Positions 50,633-59,755 of a stretch of DNA of 64,000 nt are shown here, piece by piece. The notes beneath the pieces were generated by a model. The model had not been told where the DNA came from. It did not search any database and saw only the letters and a program-made list of their open reading frames with translations. The stretch is from Amycolatopsis sp. 2-15 (lineage in GTDB: Bacteria > Actinomycetota > Actinomycetes > Mycobacteriales > Pseudonocardiaceae): assembly GCF_030285625.1 (NCBI RefSeq), contig NZ_CP127294.1, positions 444,001-508,000 of the forward strand, given 5' to 3'. Every line of letters begins with the position of its first letter. Positions within the stretch are counted from its first letter, which is position 1. Position numbers and translations under genes: made by a program.

Positions 50633-51628
50633 ATGACGACCATCTGGTGGGGTGTGCTCGGGCTGCTGCTCGGCGGCTACTTCGCGCTGGCCGGCTACGA
50701 CTACGGCGTGGGCTTCCTGCTGCCCGGCCTCAGCCGCGACGAGGCGAAGCAACGGCGGGCGCTGGGTGCGCTCGGGCCGTTTTTCCTGGCCAACGAGGTG
50801 TGGCTGATCGCCGCGGTCGGGGTGCTGTTCGGCGTGTTCCCGCACCTGGAGGGCCGCGTGTTCGCCGGCGCGTACGTGCTGGTGGTGGCGCTGCTGCTGG
50901 GGCTCGTCACGTTCACCGCGTCGGTGCAGCTGCGCAGCCGCCGGCCCGACGCGCGCCGCGGGCCGTGGTCGTTCGGCATCACGGCGGGCGCGCTCGTGAC
51001 CACGGTGGCGTGGGGCCTGTTCCTCGGCAACCTCCTGCTCGGCCTGCCGGTCGACGCGCGGGGCAACCCGGTCGACGACGTGCTCGCGCTGTTCGACCCG
51101 TACGCCGTGTTGTGGGGGCTCGGGTTCGTGGCGCTGTTCGGGCTGCAGGCGGCGGTGTTCCTCGCCGTGCGCGGGCCGGCGGAGGTCACCGGCCGGGCGA
51201 CTCGGCTCGCGAAGACGTTCACCACGCCTGTCGGCACGTTCCTGGTGGTGGCCACGGCGTGGGGCGCATTGGCCGTGTCGGGGATCTCGTGGGCCGCGAT
51301 CGTGGTGACGGCGGTCGCGTTCGCCGCGTTCGCAACCGTCCTCTTCGGACTGCAGACCAAGCGGTACCGCCTCGCGCTGCCCGCGGCGATGCTGCTGTCG
51401 GCGACCCCGGCGTTGGTGGTCGGTGCGCTGCGGTTCCCGACGATCCTGGTGTCCACTTCGGACCCCGGATACGCGCTGACCGTCTCAGACGCCTTCACCG
51501 CACCTGAGACAGCGGGGCTGCTCGCCTGGTTCGCGGTGCCCGTGCTCGTGGTGCTGGTGGTTGTGCAATGGCTGACCTGGCGGGCGAACCGCGAGCCGGT
51601 CGACCGGCAGTCGTTGCTGCACTTCTAG
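50633..51628 (+). CDS. cydB: Cytochrome bd oxidase subunit II
   Basis: 331 residues, nine predicted helices. The N-terminus MTTIWWGVLGLLLGGYFALA then GYDYGVGFLLPGL carries the family's YDYGVG element, and LGPFFLANEVWLIAAVGVLF contains the conserved N-E-V-W segment. It pairs with CydA and normally binds a structural quinone. Length is usual. ATG 50633 lies two bases after the cydA stop. Confidence 0.93.
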   Translation: MTTIWWGVLGLLLGGYFALAGYDYGVGFLLPGLSRDEAKQRRALGALGPFFLANEVWLIAAVGVLFGVFPHLEGRVFAGAYVLVVALLLGLVTFTASVQLRSRRPDARRGPWSFGITAGALVTTVAWGLFLGNLLLGLPVDARGNPVDDVLALFDPYAVLWGLGFVALFGLQAAVFLAVRGPAEVTGRATRLAKTFTTPVGTFLVVATAWGALAVSGISWAAIVVTAVAFAAFATVLFGLQTKRYRLALPAAMLLSATPALVVGALRFPTILVSTSDPGYALTVSDAFTAPETAGLLAWFAVPVLVVLVVVQWLTWRANREPVDRQSLLHF

Positions 51629-51639
51629 GGGGAAACGAA

Positions 51640-53193
51640 ATGCCGTCACTGCCCGGCCTGCGCCGGTACCTGGTCCTGCTCGGAATCCTCGGCGCGTTGA
51701 CCGCAGGAGTGGTCCTGCTGCAGGCCGAAGGCCTCGCGACGCTGCTCACCGGCGGCGGCCTTGGCGTCACGTTCCTCGTCGCCGTGGGTGCGCGCGTGCT
51801 GCTCACGCTGGGGCAAAACGTGGCCACCGGCCGGTTCGCGGCCGGCGCCCAGGCCGGACTGCGCCGGCGGCTGCTCAGTTCGACGGACGACGCCGGCGTG
51901 GTCACCACGCAGGTCACGAAGGGCGTCGACGCCACCACGGCGTACCTCACCGGCTACCTGCCGGCGCTGGTGTTGTCGGTGCTCGTGCCCGTGGCAGTGG
52001 TGGTGCGGCTGGTCACGACGGACCTCACGTCGGCGCTGATCGTGGTGGCCACGCTGCCGTTGATACCGGTGTTCGCGGCGCTGGTCGGGGCTCGCGCGAA
52101 GGCGCGAACGGAACGGCAGTGGGCGCTGCTGACGCGGCTGGGCGGGCACTTCCTTGACGCCGTGCGCGGCCTGCCGACATTGAAGCTGTTCGGCCGCGCC
52201 CGCGCGCAAGCCCAGCACGTGCGCGCGATGGCCGACGCGCACGCCGACGCGACGCTGAGCACGCTGCGCGTCGCGTTTCTGTCGTCACTGGTCCTGGAAC
52301 TGGTGGCGACGCTGTCGATCGCGCTCATCGCCATGCCCATCGGTTTCCGCCTGCTCGAAGGCTCCCTCACCGCGCACACCGCCATGCTCGTGCTGGTGCT
52401 CGCGCCCGAGGCGTACCTGCCGCTGCGCGCGGCGGGCGCGAAGTTCCACGCAGCGGCCGAGGGGCTCACGGCTCTGCGCGAAGCGCTGGCCCCGCCGGTT
52501 CGAGCCCGACAGGGTGGCACCGTGACCCGGCCGGCGGGACCTCCGGAGATCGAGTTCGACGGTGTTTCCGTGCACTACGGCGAGGTCGCCGCATTGTCCG
52601 AAGTGGACCTGGTGATCAGGCGGGGTGAACACGTCGCCATCACCGGGCCTAGTGGTTCCGGGAAGTCGACACTGCTGGCCGTACTGCTGGGTTTCGTCAC
52701 GCCTACGGCGGGCCGCGTGCTCGTGGACGGCGTCGACCTGCGGTCCCTCGACCACGCGGCCTGGCTGCGGGACACGGCGTGGCTGCCACAGCGGCCGACG
52801 TTGTTCAGCGGCACCGTCGCGGAGAACATCGCACTGGGCTCGTCCGCCGACGTACCCGCCGCCGCCCGCGCGGCCGCACTCGACGACGTGGTCGCCGAGC
52901 TGCCCGAGGGTCACGCGACGCGCATCGGCGAGCTGGGCGCGGGATTGTCGGCGGGACAACGGCAACGCGTCGGCCTCGCCCGTGCGCTCGCCCGCACCGA
53001 CGCCGGGCTGGTGCTGCTCGACGAACCCACCGCGCGCCTCGACCGCGGCACCGAACAGGCGGTGCTCGACGGGACGAAGGCGTTGCTGCCCGGCCGCACG
53101 GCGCTGTTCGTCGCGCACCATCCCGCGTTGGCCGCGATGGCCACGCGTTCCGTCCCGCTCGTGGGCGGCCGAGTTCCGACGGGGGTCCGATGA
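51640..53193 (+). CDS. cydD: CydD, ABC exporter subunit for bd oxidase assembly
   Basis: 517 residues: six transmembrane helices followed by an ATPase with Walker A GPSGSGKST, Q-loop LPQRPTLFSGTVAENI, signature LSAGQRQR (Ala for the usual second Gly), Walker B LVLLDEPTARLD and switch His in FVAHHPAL. With CydC it forms the heterodimeric exporter, which in E. coli moves reduced thiols and binds heme, and is needed to mature cytochrome bd. GGGGGAAACGAA precedes ATG 51640. Confidence 0.92.
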   Translation: MPSLPGLRRYLVLLGILGALTAGVVLLQAEGLATLLTGGGLGVTFLVAVGARVLLTLGQNVATGRFAAGAQAGLRRRLLSSTDDAGVVTTQVTKGVDATTAYLTGYLPALVLSVLVPVAVVVRLVTTDLTSALIVVATLPLIPVFAALVGARAKARTERQWALLTRLGGHFLDAVRGLPTLKLFGRARAQAQHVRAMADAHADATLSTLRVAFLSSLVLELVATLSIALIAMPIGFRLLEGSLTAHTAMLVLVLAPEAYLPLRAAGAKFHAAAEGLTALREALAPPVRARQGGTVTRPAGPPEIEFDGVSVHYGEVAALSEVDLVIRRGEHVAITGPSGSGKSTLLAVLLGFVTPTAGRVLVDGVDLRSLDHAAWLRDTAWLPQRPTLFSGTVAENIALGSSADVPAAARAAALDDVVAELPEGHATRIGELGAGLSAGQRQRVGLARALARTDAGLVLLDEPTARLDRGTEQAVLDGTKALLPGRTALFVAHHPALAAMATRSVPLVGGRVPTGVR

Positions 53194-54746
53194 ACGTCGC
53201 ACGACTGCTGCGGGCCGCGTTGCTCGCGGCCGGCGCCGAGGTCTCCGGGCTGGCGCTGACCGGCACGGCGGCGTGGCTGCTCATGCGAGCGGCCGAACGT
53301 CCGCCGCTCGCCGCGCTGACCGTCGCGATCGTGGCCGTGCGCGTGTTCGCCTTGGCGCGCGGTGGTTTGCGGTACGCCGAGCGCCTGGCCGGGCACGAGG
53401 TCGTGCTGCGGTACCTCGGCGCGTTACGAGCGCGGGTCTACGCGGCGCTCGTGCCGAGGCGCGTCGCCGAGCACTCCGGCGCCGACCTCGTGACGCGGCT
53501 GGTGTCCGATGTGGACGCGGCGCAGGACGCCGTACTTCGGCTGGCCCTTCCGGCGGCGGTGGCCGGGATCGTGGGCTTGGCGGTGGCTGCGGTCACGGCG
53601 TTCGTGAGTCTCGCGGCCGCGGCGGTGCTCGTGGCCGGGTTGCTCATCGCGGGTGGGCTGCTGCCGTGGCTGGCCGCGCGAGTCACGGCGAAGAGCCAGG
53701 CCCTCACCTCGCCTGCCCGGCAAGAGCTGGCCGAACGCACGGTCGAGCTGGTGACCGGCCGCCACGAGCTGGTGGCGTACGGCGCCGAACCTCAGGCCAT
53801 GGCGGCCGCCAGTGCGGTCATCGACGGAATTTCCGCGCGGGCCCGCAGCGTCTCAACCCGGCTGTCGGTACTGACCGCGGCCGGCGCCTGCATCCAGCTC
53901 GCGACAACGGCGGCCGTGGCGCTCCTGGCCGGCGCGAGCCTGCCGGTGACCGCCGCGTTGACCCTGGTTGTGCTGGCACTGTTCGAGATCGTCCTCCCCC
54001 TGACCGCCGCGGCCCAGCGCGTCCCCGAACTGCGAACGTCCCTGGGCCGAGTGCGTGAACTGCTCACGACCACCCCGCCGGGGACTCCCGAACACACCGG
54101 GCCAGGTCACCTGAAGCTGGAAAACGTGACAGTCCACCACCCGGGCCGACAACCTGCACTCCAAGGCATCGACCTCGACCTCCCGCCAGGCACCCGGGTG
54201 GGCGTGCTCGGCCCGTCGGGCGCCGGCAAAACCACCTTGCTCCACGTCCTGCTCGGCTTCACCACACCCACGTCCGGACAGGCCACAGTGGACGGTCGCC
54301 CGGTCCGGGGCCCCAGCCCCCACGTGGTCTCCGGCGCCCTCGCCGACGCCCACGTCTTCGCCACCACCGTCCGCGAAAACCTCCTCATCGCCTCGCCGAA
54401 AGCGACCGACGTCGACCTCCGCACCGCCTGCGCCGTCACCGACCTCGACGTCCCCCTCGACCGCGATGCCACCACCCTGTCCGGCGGCCAGCGCCAACGG
54501 CTGATCCTCGCCCGCGCCATCCTCGCCTCCCCTGCGGTCCTCGTACTCGACGAGCCGGTGGAAGGCCTCGACGAAACCCACGGCGACGAGGTTCTCGCCC
54601 GCGTCCTCGCGAACGCGAACGGCACCGTGGTCCTCGTGACGCACCGCCCTGCGCACCTCGGCAGCTTCGACCGCGTGCTCAGCCTCGAAGACGGGCGGCC
54701 CGCACCTGCGCCATCGGCGGCCGGTCCAGCACGGGGATCTCGCTGA
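53190..54746 (+). CDS. cydC: CydC, ABC exporter subunit for bd oxidase assembly
   Basis: 518 residues: transmembrane domain followed by an ATPase with Walker A GPSGAGKTT, signature LSGGQRQRLILARA, Walker B VLVLDEPVEGLD and switch VLVTHRPAHL. ATG 53190 overlaps the cydD stop (ATGA). The Pro/Ala tail (PAPAPSAAGPARG) is coded over the end of the opposite-strand gpgS gene, a 68-bp tail-to-tail overlap. Confidence 0.92.
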   Translation: MNVARLLRAALLAAGAEVSGLALTGTAAWLLMRAAERPPLAALTVAIVAVRVFALARGGLRYAERLAGHEVVLRYLGALRARVYAALVPRRVAEHSGADLVTRLVSDVDAAQDAVLRLALPAAVAGIVGLAVAAVTAFVSLAAAAVLVAGLLIAGGLLPWLAARVTAKSQALTSPARQELAERTVELVTGRHELVAYGAEPQAMAAASAVIDGISARARSVSTRLSVLTAAGACIQLATTAAVALLAGASLPVTAALTLVVLALFEIVLPLTAAAQRVPELRTSLGRVRELLTTTPPGTPEHTGPGHLKLENVTVHHPGRQPALQGIDLDLPPGTRVGVLGPSGAGKTTLLHVLLGFTTPTSGQATVDGRPVRGPSPHVVSGALADAHVFATTVRENLLIASPKATDVDLRTACAVTDLDVPLDRDATTLSGGQRQRLILARAILASPAVLVLDEPVEGLDETHGDEVLARVLANANGTVVLVTHRPAHLGSFDRVLSLEDGRPAPAPSAAGPARGSR

Positions 54747-55587
54747 CGTCGGGCAGCCACTCCCCCGACACCTGCACGAACTGCGTCAGCCGCGCGTCGG
54801 CGTCGGTCGGCACGCCGCAGCGCGCCAGGGCCGTGCCGAGGATCTGCCGCGCCATCACGCCCAGCTGCAGCAGCGAGCGGTTGCGGTGTTTGCGGACGCC
54901 GAGGTTGACCTGGGCGAGCCCGTCGAGGCCGTAGCGCTGCTCGGCGTCGAGCAACAGGCCGATCTCCACGCCGTAGCCGCCGGCGAAGGGCACCGACTCG
55001 AAGAACTCGCGGGTGCCCGCGTACTCGCCGCCGAGCGGCTGCACGAGCTCGCCCAGCGCCGGGCGCAGCGCGGACAGCACGGGCCGGGCGAGCAGCTCGG
55101 TGACGCGGCCGCCGCCGGTGCTCTCCAGCCGCAGCGGGCGTCGGTAGAAGCCCTTGACCAGGTGCACGCCGGGTTCGGTGAGCAGCGGCCCGAGCAGCGC
55201 CGGCACGAACGCCGGGTCCGGGTCCACGAGGTCCGAGTCGAGGAAGACCACGAAGTCGCCGGTCGTCGCGGCCAGCGACCGCCACAGCACCTCACCCTTG
55301 CCGGGTCGCGGCGGCAGGTCGGGCAGCACGTCCTCGCGGTGCACCACGCGCGCGCCGGCGGCGGCCGCGACCTCGGCGGTGGCGTCGGTGGAGCCGGAGT
55401 CGAGAACCACGAGCTCGTCGACGACGTTGCCGAGCAGTGGCCGCACCGACGCGACGACGTCACCGACCGTTCGCTCTTCGTCCAGCGCCGGAAGCACCAC
55501 GGAAACCGTGCGGTCACGCTTGGCCGTCAGGATGTCCGCGGGCGTCCACGCGGGTTCCTGCCAGGTGCGACGTTCGAACCAGCTCAT
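54679..55587 (-). CDS. gpgS: Glucosyl-3-phosphoglycerate synthase
   Basis: 302 residues of the GT81 glycosyltransferase family. SVVLPALDEERTVGDVVASV binds the nucleotide, VLDSGSTDATAEV follows, FVVFLDSDLVDPDP holds the metal-binding D-x-D, and VKGFYRRPLR, QPLGGEYAGTRE and AGGYGVEIGLLLDAE are strongly conserved in GpgS. It joins glucose from UDP- or ADP-glucose to 3-phosphoglycerate, the first step to methylglucose lipopolysaccharide or glucosylglycerate. Corresponds to Rv1208. ATG 55587. Its last 68 bases overlap cydC on the other strand. Confidence 0.9.
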   Translation of the reverse strand: MSWFERRTWQEPAWTPADILTAKRDRTVSVVLPALDEERTVGDVVASVRPLLGNVVDELVVLDSGSTDATAEVAAAAGARVVHREDVLPDLPPRPGKGEVLWRSLAATTGDFVVFLDSDLVDPDPAFVPALLGPLLTEPGVHLVKGFYRRPLRLESTGGGRVTELLARPVLSALRPALGELVQPLGGEYAGTREFFESVPFAGGYGVEIGLLLDAEQRYGLDGLAQVNLGVRKHRNRSLLQLGVMARQILGTALARCGVPTDADARLTQFVQVSGEWLPDVSEIPVLDRPPMAQVRAARLRG

Positions 55588-55640
55588 CGGCCGATCGTGC
55601 CATGCTGGTGCCACCGACCTGCCCGCCGGAGGGAGACCCC

Positions 55641-56315
55641 TTGCTGCCCCTGCTCGTCCGCTTCGTGCTCGGCCCGCTGGTCCGCACGATCTACCGCCCC
55701 GAGGTCGAGGGTGTGGAGAACGTGCCGGCCGACGGACCGGTGCTGCTCGCGGCCAACCACCGCGCGGCATTGGACACCGGCGTGATCACCTTCACCACGC
55801 CGCGCAAGGTGTGTTTCCTCAGCAAGGCCGAATACTTCACCGGCACGGGCCTGAAGGGCCGCTTCGTCGCCAACTCGCTCGACGCGCTGGGCTACATCCC
55901 CGTCGAGCGCGGCAGCGCCTCGGCCGGCCTCGCCGCACTGGAAGCCGGGCGGCGCGTGCTCGAAGACGGCGGCGTGTTCGCCATCTACCCCGAGGGCACG
56001 CGCTCGCTCGACGGCCGCCTGCACCGCGGCCACACGGGCGTCGCGGCGCTCGCGTTGTCCACCGGCGCGAAGGTCGTGCCCGTCGCGCTGTGGGGCACCG
56101 AGGGCATCCAGCCGAACGGCTCGAAGATCCCGCACGTGTGCAAGATCAAGATCAAGTTCGGCACCCCGCTCGACTTCTCGCGCTACGAGGGCCAGGACTC
56201 GTCGTCGGCCATCCGCCGCTCCGTGACCGACGAGGTCATGTACTCGATCCTCGAGCTGTCCGGCCAGGAATACGTGGACACCTACCACAAGCGCCCGAGC
56301 GAGGGCGCTGCCTGA
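55641..56315 (+). CDS. 1-acylglycerol-3-phosphate acyltransferase (PlsC-like)
   Basis: 224 residues. The catalytic H-x4-D is in LLAANHRAALDTGVI, the second block is LGYIPVERGSA, and the third is VFAIYPEGTRSLDGRLHRGH; all are standard PlsC motifs. It transfers an acyl chain to lysophosphatidic acid or a related lipid at the membrane. TTG 55641 follows GGAGGGAG closely, so I prefer it over an ATG at 55602 that has no such site. Convergent with a LOG gene five bases away. Confidence 0.9.
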   Translation: MLPLLVRFVLGPLVRTIYRPEVEGVENVPADGPVLLAANHRAALDTGVITFTTPRKVCFLSKAEYFTGTGLKGRFVANSLDALGYIPVERGSASAGLAALEAGRRVLEDGGVFAIYPEGTRSLDGRLHRGHTGVAALALSTGAKVVPVALWGTEGIQPNGSKIPHVCKIKIKFGTPLDFSRYEGQDSSSAIRRSVTDEVMYSILELSGQEYVDTYHKRPSEGAA

Positions 56316-56319
56316 GCGG

Positions 56320-56895
56320 TCAGTCCCACTTCGCGGGCGTAGGCGGGCTGTAGTCGGCGAAGCGGTCCAGCAGTGCCGACGCGTCCGAGTCGACCAGCAG
56401 CAGGTCGCGGTAGCCGGCACCGAGGAACCCTTCGGTGACCATGTGGTCGGCGAAGGACACGAGCGGGCCGTAGTACCCGCCCACGTCGACGAGGCCGATG
56501 GGCTTCGAGTGCAGGCCGAGCTGGGCCCAGGTCCACACCTCGAACAGCTCCTCCAACGTCCCGGCGCCGCCGGGCAGCGTGAGGAAACCGTCGGACAGCG
56601 CCGCCATCTTGGCCTTGCGCTGGTGCATGTCGGCGACCACGTGCAGCTCGGTGAGGCCCGCGTGCGCGATCTCCACGCTGGACAGCGCCTCGGGGATCAC
56701 GCCGATCACCTCACCGCCCGCCGCCAGAGCGGAGTCGGCGACCACGCCCATGGTGCCGACGCTCGCACCGCCGTACACCAGGCCGATACCGCGCTGGGCC
56801 AGCAGCTTGCCCAGTTCGGCGGCGGCCTCCGCGTACGCCGGGGAGAAGCCCATCGAGGACCCGCAGAAGACACAGATCCGGCGCAACGAGCTCAT
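56320..56895 (-). CDS. LOG-family protein (cytokinin riboside 5'-monophosphate phosphoribohydrolase-like)
   Basis: 191 residues. ICVFCGSSMGFSPAYAEAAA begins the Rossmann-like fold, LVYGGASVGTMGVVADSAL follows, and FLTLPGGAGTLEELFEVWTW contains the PGGxGTxxE signature of LOG enzymes. Members release free cytokinin base or hydrolyse AMP. It overlaps the stop of the second LOG gene by one base (TGATG), so two LOG paralogues are cotranscribed. Confidence 0.9.
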   Translation of the reverse strand: MSSLRRICVFCGSSMGFSPAYAEAAAELGKLLAQRGIGLVYGGASVGTMGVVADSALAAGGEVIGVIPEALSSVEIAHAGLTELHVVADMHQRKAKMAALSDGFLTLPGGAGTLEELFEVWTWAQLGLHSKPIGLVDVGGYYGPLVSFADHMVTEGFLGAGYRDLLLVDSDASALLDRFADYSPPTPAKWD

Positions 56896-57680
56896 CAGTG
56901 GGTGTCCTCCCAGGCCTGGTACGACTCCTCGACCACGCGCACGGCGTCGTCGATGTCGTCGGTGAGGTGCAGCAGTTCGAGGTCCTTCTCGCCGATCTTG
57001 CCGCCGTCGAGCACCGACTTCGAGATCCAGTCGTAGAGCCCGCCCCAGTACTCGGTGCCGAACAGCACCACCGGGAACTTCGTCACCTTCTTGGTCTGGA
57101 CCAGCACCAGCGCCTCGAACAGCTCGTCGAGCGTGCCGAAGCCGCCGGGCAGGCAGATGAAGGCCTGCGAATACTTGATGAACATCGTCTTGCGCGCGAA
57201 GAAGTAGCGGAAGTTCACACCCAGGTCGACCCACGGGTTCAGGCCCTGCTCGAACGGCAGCTCGATGCCGAGGCCCACGGAGAAGCCGCCGGCCTCGTTC
57301 GCGCCGCGGTTCACGGCCTCCATCGCACCCGGCCCGCCGCCGGTGATCACGGCAAAGCCGGCCTCGGCGAGCGCGCCGCCGATCTTGCGGCCCAGGTCGT
57401 ACTCGGGGTCGTCGCGCTTGGTCCGCGCGGAGCCGAACACGGTCACCGCGCGCGGCACCTCCGCGAGCGCGCCGAAGCCCTCCACGAACTCGGCCTGGAT
57501 GCGCAGCACCCGCCACGGGTCGGTGTGCACCCAGTCACTCGGGCCGCGCGCGTCCAGGAGCCGCTGGTCGGTGGTGCTGCCCTGGTCACGACGGTCGCGC
57601 CGCAGCACGACCGGGCCCTTGTGACGCTCCACCGGGCGCTCGGGGTACTGGCCGTCCGGAAACTCAGACTGTTCACTCAC
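56895..57680 (-). CDS. LOG-family protein, long form
   Basis: 261 residues. A basic N-terminal extension (YPERPVERHKGPVVLRRDRR) precedes the LOG fold: VTVFGSARTKRDDPEYDLGR, VITGGGPGAMEAVNRGANEA and FICLPGGFGTLDELFEALVL with PGGxGTxxE. This long form is the TIGR00730-type group that includes actinobacterial Rv1205-like proteins. Rv1205 in M. tuberculosis makes cytokinins. GTG/ATG start at 57680 in MSEQSEFPDGQ. Confidence 0.9.
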   Translation of the reverse strand: MSEQSEFPDGQYPERPVERHKGPVVLRRDRRDQGSTTDQRLLDARGPSDWVHTDPWRVLRIQAEFVEGFGALAEVPRAVTVFGSARTKRDDPEYDLGRKIGGALAEAGFAVITGGGPGAMEAVNRGANEAGGFSVGLGIELPFEQGLNPWVDLGVNFRYFFARKTMFIKYSQAFICLPGGFGTLDELFEALVLVQTKKVTKFPVVLFGTEYWGGLYDWISKSVLDGGKIGEKDLELLHLTDDIDDAVRVVEESYQAWEDTH

Positions 57681-57986
57681 CGACCCAGCCTACGGGCCTT
57701 CCCGCCAGGCAGAACCCCAGCGTCGCCACCATCGGGCGACGTCGGTGACCGCGAGGTGAACGGTCCCTTGTAGACCACCGGTCCACACCTACCAACGGCC
57801 GGTACACGGCAAGTCCCGACGAACGTAACCCCGCGTACCGCGGACCGGTAAACGCCCTGATGTTCAAGGGTCTTTCGCGGTTGATTAATGCCCAGGTAAT
57901 GCTTTTCTGGGCCGTTCGGAGCATTGACCGACCCTGTGACGACTCCTTTACTCACGGTGATCATCCCCGTCCCCGAAGGGAACCCG
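57681..57986. other. Intergenic region, LOG gene / metalloprotease pseudogene
   Basis: No gene is seen. The right half is AT-richer (GGTTGATTAATGCCCAGG, TAATGCTTTTCTGG) and contains the likely promoter of the broken metalloprotease gene. ACCGGTCCACACC and GCGTACCGCGGACCGG are short dyads without assigned role. Confidence 0.4.
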
Positions 57987-59281
57987 ATGACCGGCAGAAG
58001 AGGGATCACCGCAAGCCTGGCCACCGCCGGGCTCGCCCTTTCCGCACTCACCATCCAGGCGGCGCCCGCGTCGGCCACACCTCCACCTGTCGACCCACTG
58101 GCCCTGGCGGCCACCGCGTCCGACCAGGCCACGAGCCTCTCCGCACTGCGTTCGAGCGCCGCTCGACGCCACGCGCGCCGCCGACACGGCCCGTAAGCAA
58201 CTGCCCACAGTGGACGGTGTGGCCAAGCCGGACCTCGTCGTGCTGGCCGGGAAACAGCCGAAGCTCGTGGTCACCGGCCGCACCGCGAAGGTGCCGCGCA
58301 GCCTGCACGTGTTCGTCGACGCGGCCACCGGCGCTGTGCTCGATCAGCGTGACGACTGGAAGTCGGAAACCGGCGACCGCGAAGCGGGCACCACCGCAGC
58401 AGCACCGCTCGCCGCCGGCAACAGCTTCTACGCCGACACCGTCAGCATCGACACCGCCGGCTCCGGCTCGTCGTTCTCGATGCGCGACCCCGGCCGGCCC
58501 GGCATCAGCTGCGGACGCGAGGGCGGCTCGGTGTCCACCGGCTCCGACGACAGCTGGGGCAACGGCAGCGGGCACCGACCTCGAAACCGCGTGCGTCGAC
58601 GTGCTCGACAGCGTGCAGACCGAGTGGAACATGCTGCCCGACTGGCTCGGCCGCGTCGGCATCAACGGGCACCGGCGCCGGCTACCCGGCCTCGGTCGGG
58701 CTCGACGACGTCAACGCCGGCGGGGACGGGCGCTCCCCGCACTTCGGGCATTCGTCGGACAACCAGCGCCAGGCCACGTCGATGGACGTCGTCGGCCACG
58801 AGTTCGGCCACGGCACCTTCCAGACGACCCCGGGCGGCGCCGGCGCCAGCACCGAGAACGGCGGTTTGAACGAGTCGACCGGCGACATCTTCGGCGCGCT
58901 CACCGAGGCGTATGCGAACAACTCGAAGGACCGGCCCGACTACGAGGTGGGCGAGGGCGTAAACCTCGACGGCCAGGGCCGATCCGGTACCTGTATAACC
59001 CTCGCTGGTGCGCGACCCCAACTGCTACTCGACGTCGCTGCCGCCCGAGGTGAACGCCGCCGCGGGACACCTACGTCGGTGACCTCGTCCTCGACCTCGT
59101 CGCCCCCGACGGCACCGCGTACCGCCTGAAGAACTCCAGCAACGACTCCGCCGACAACATCAACACCGCCTACACCGTGAACACGTCCGCCGAAACCGCC
59201 AACGGCACCTGGCAGCTGCGCGCCCGCGACGTCGCCCGCGCCGACACCGGCCGGATCGACTCCTGGACGCTGACCGTCTAG
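57987..59281 (+). pseudogene. Broken secreted M4 metallopeptidase with P-domain
   Basis: ATG 57987 (after GAAGGG) opens a good signal peptide (GITASLATAGLALSALTIQA) cut by a frameshift near 58165. Another frame has the propeptide (PDLVVLAGKQPKLVVTGR), a third TDLETACVDVLDSVQTEWNM, and a fourth the zinc site VVGHEFGHG (HExxH) plus GLNESTGDIFGAL. After another shift a proprotein-convertase P-domain appears (LVLDLVAPDGTAYRLKNSS to DSWTLTV), ending in TAG at 59281. At least four frame changes and internal deletions make it non-functional. The individual parts are still well preserved, so decay looks recent or the assembly is faulty. Confidence 0.8.
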
Positions 59282-59288
59282 CCCGCCC

Positions 59289-59319
59289 GGAGGCCGCCGC
59301 TCCCCGGGCGGCGGCCTCC
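59289..59319 (+). terminator. Terminator after the metallopeptidase pseudogene
   Basis: GGAGGCCGCC (59289-59298) pairs with GGCGGCCTCC (59310-59319) eight bases past the P-domain stop. Confidence 0.7.
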
Positions 59320-59343
59320 CCTTGTGGAAGGGGACATCAAACG

Positions 59344-59589
59344 CATCTCGGCCGGCTCAAGACCGTCGCCCGCCAGAACGGCGGCAACCGGTCGGCCGGT
59401 GGCGGCTACGCGGCTTCGGTGTCCTATGTGGAGGGTAAGCTGCGCGCCGCCGGCTGCACCGTGACGCGCCGGACGTGCACGAGCTGCGCCGGACGCACGC
59501 AGAACCTCGTCGCGGAGTGGCCGAAGGGCGACGCGAACCGCGTGCGCATACTGGGCGCACACCTCGACAGCGTCAGCGCGACCGCATGA
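59344..59589 (+). pseudogene. Truncated M28 aminopeptidase fragment
   Basis: One uninterrupted frame of 81 codons without a start reads HLGRLKTVARQNGGNRSAG, GGYAASVSYVEGKLRAAGCT, GRTQNLVAEWPKGDANRV and ILGAHLDSVSA before TGA. This matches the N-terminal region of secreted M28 aminopeptidases (Streptomyces griseus type) up to the first zinc ligand AHLDSV. Signal peptide and the whole C-terminal catalytic part are lost. Confidence 0.75.
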
Positions 59590-59593
59590 GAAC

Positions 59594-59633
59594 AAGGCCG
59601 GGGGTGGCGACGCGGCGTCACCCTCGGCCTTTA
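59594..59633 (+). terminator. Terminator after the aminopeptidase fragment
   Basis: AAGGCCGGGGGTG (59594-59606) pairs with CACCCTCGGCCTT (59619-59631) with one mismatch, followed by TTAT. It marks the ancestral end of the peptidase gene. Confidence 0.65.
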
Positions 59634-59650
59634 TGCCCAGACGTACTCAT

Positions 59651-59662
59651 TTGTCTAGACCA
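59651..59662. promoter_or_regulatory. DasR-like site (dre) upstream of chitinase
   Basis: TTGTCTAGACCA matches 11 of 12 bases of the core TGGTCTAGACCA of DasR-responsive elements, about 100 bases before the chitinase start. In streptomycetes DasR represses chitin and N-acetylglucosamine genes until GlcN-6-P releases it; the same role here is an inference. Confidence 0.6.
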
Positions 59663-59755
59663 CCCGTTCGTAGGTAGTCAACTGCTCCGCACGCCGCCTA
59701 CCGTTCGCCAGAACGCCGCGTGCTGGGACAGCGTTGTCGCGAGACGGGAGCCGGG

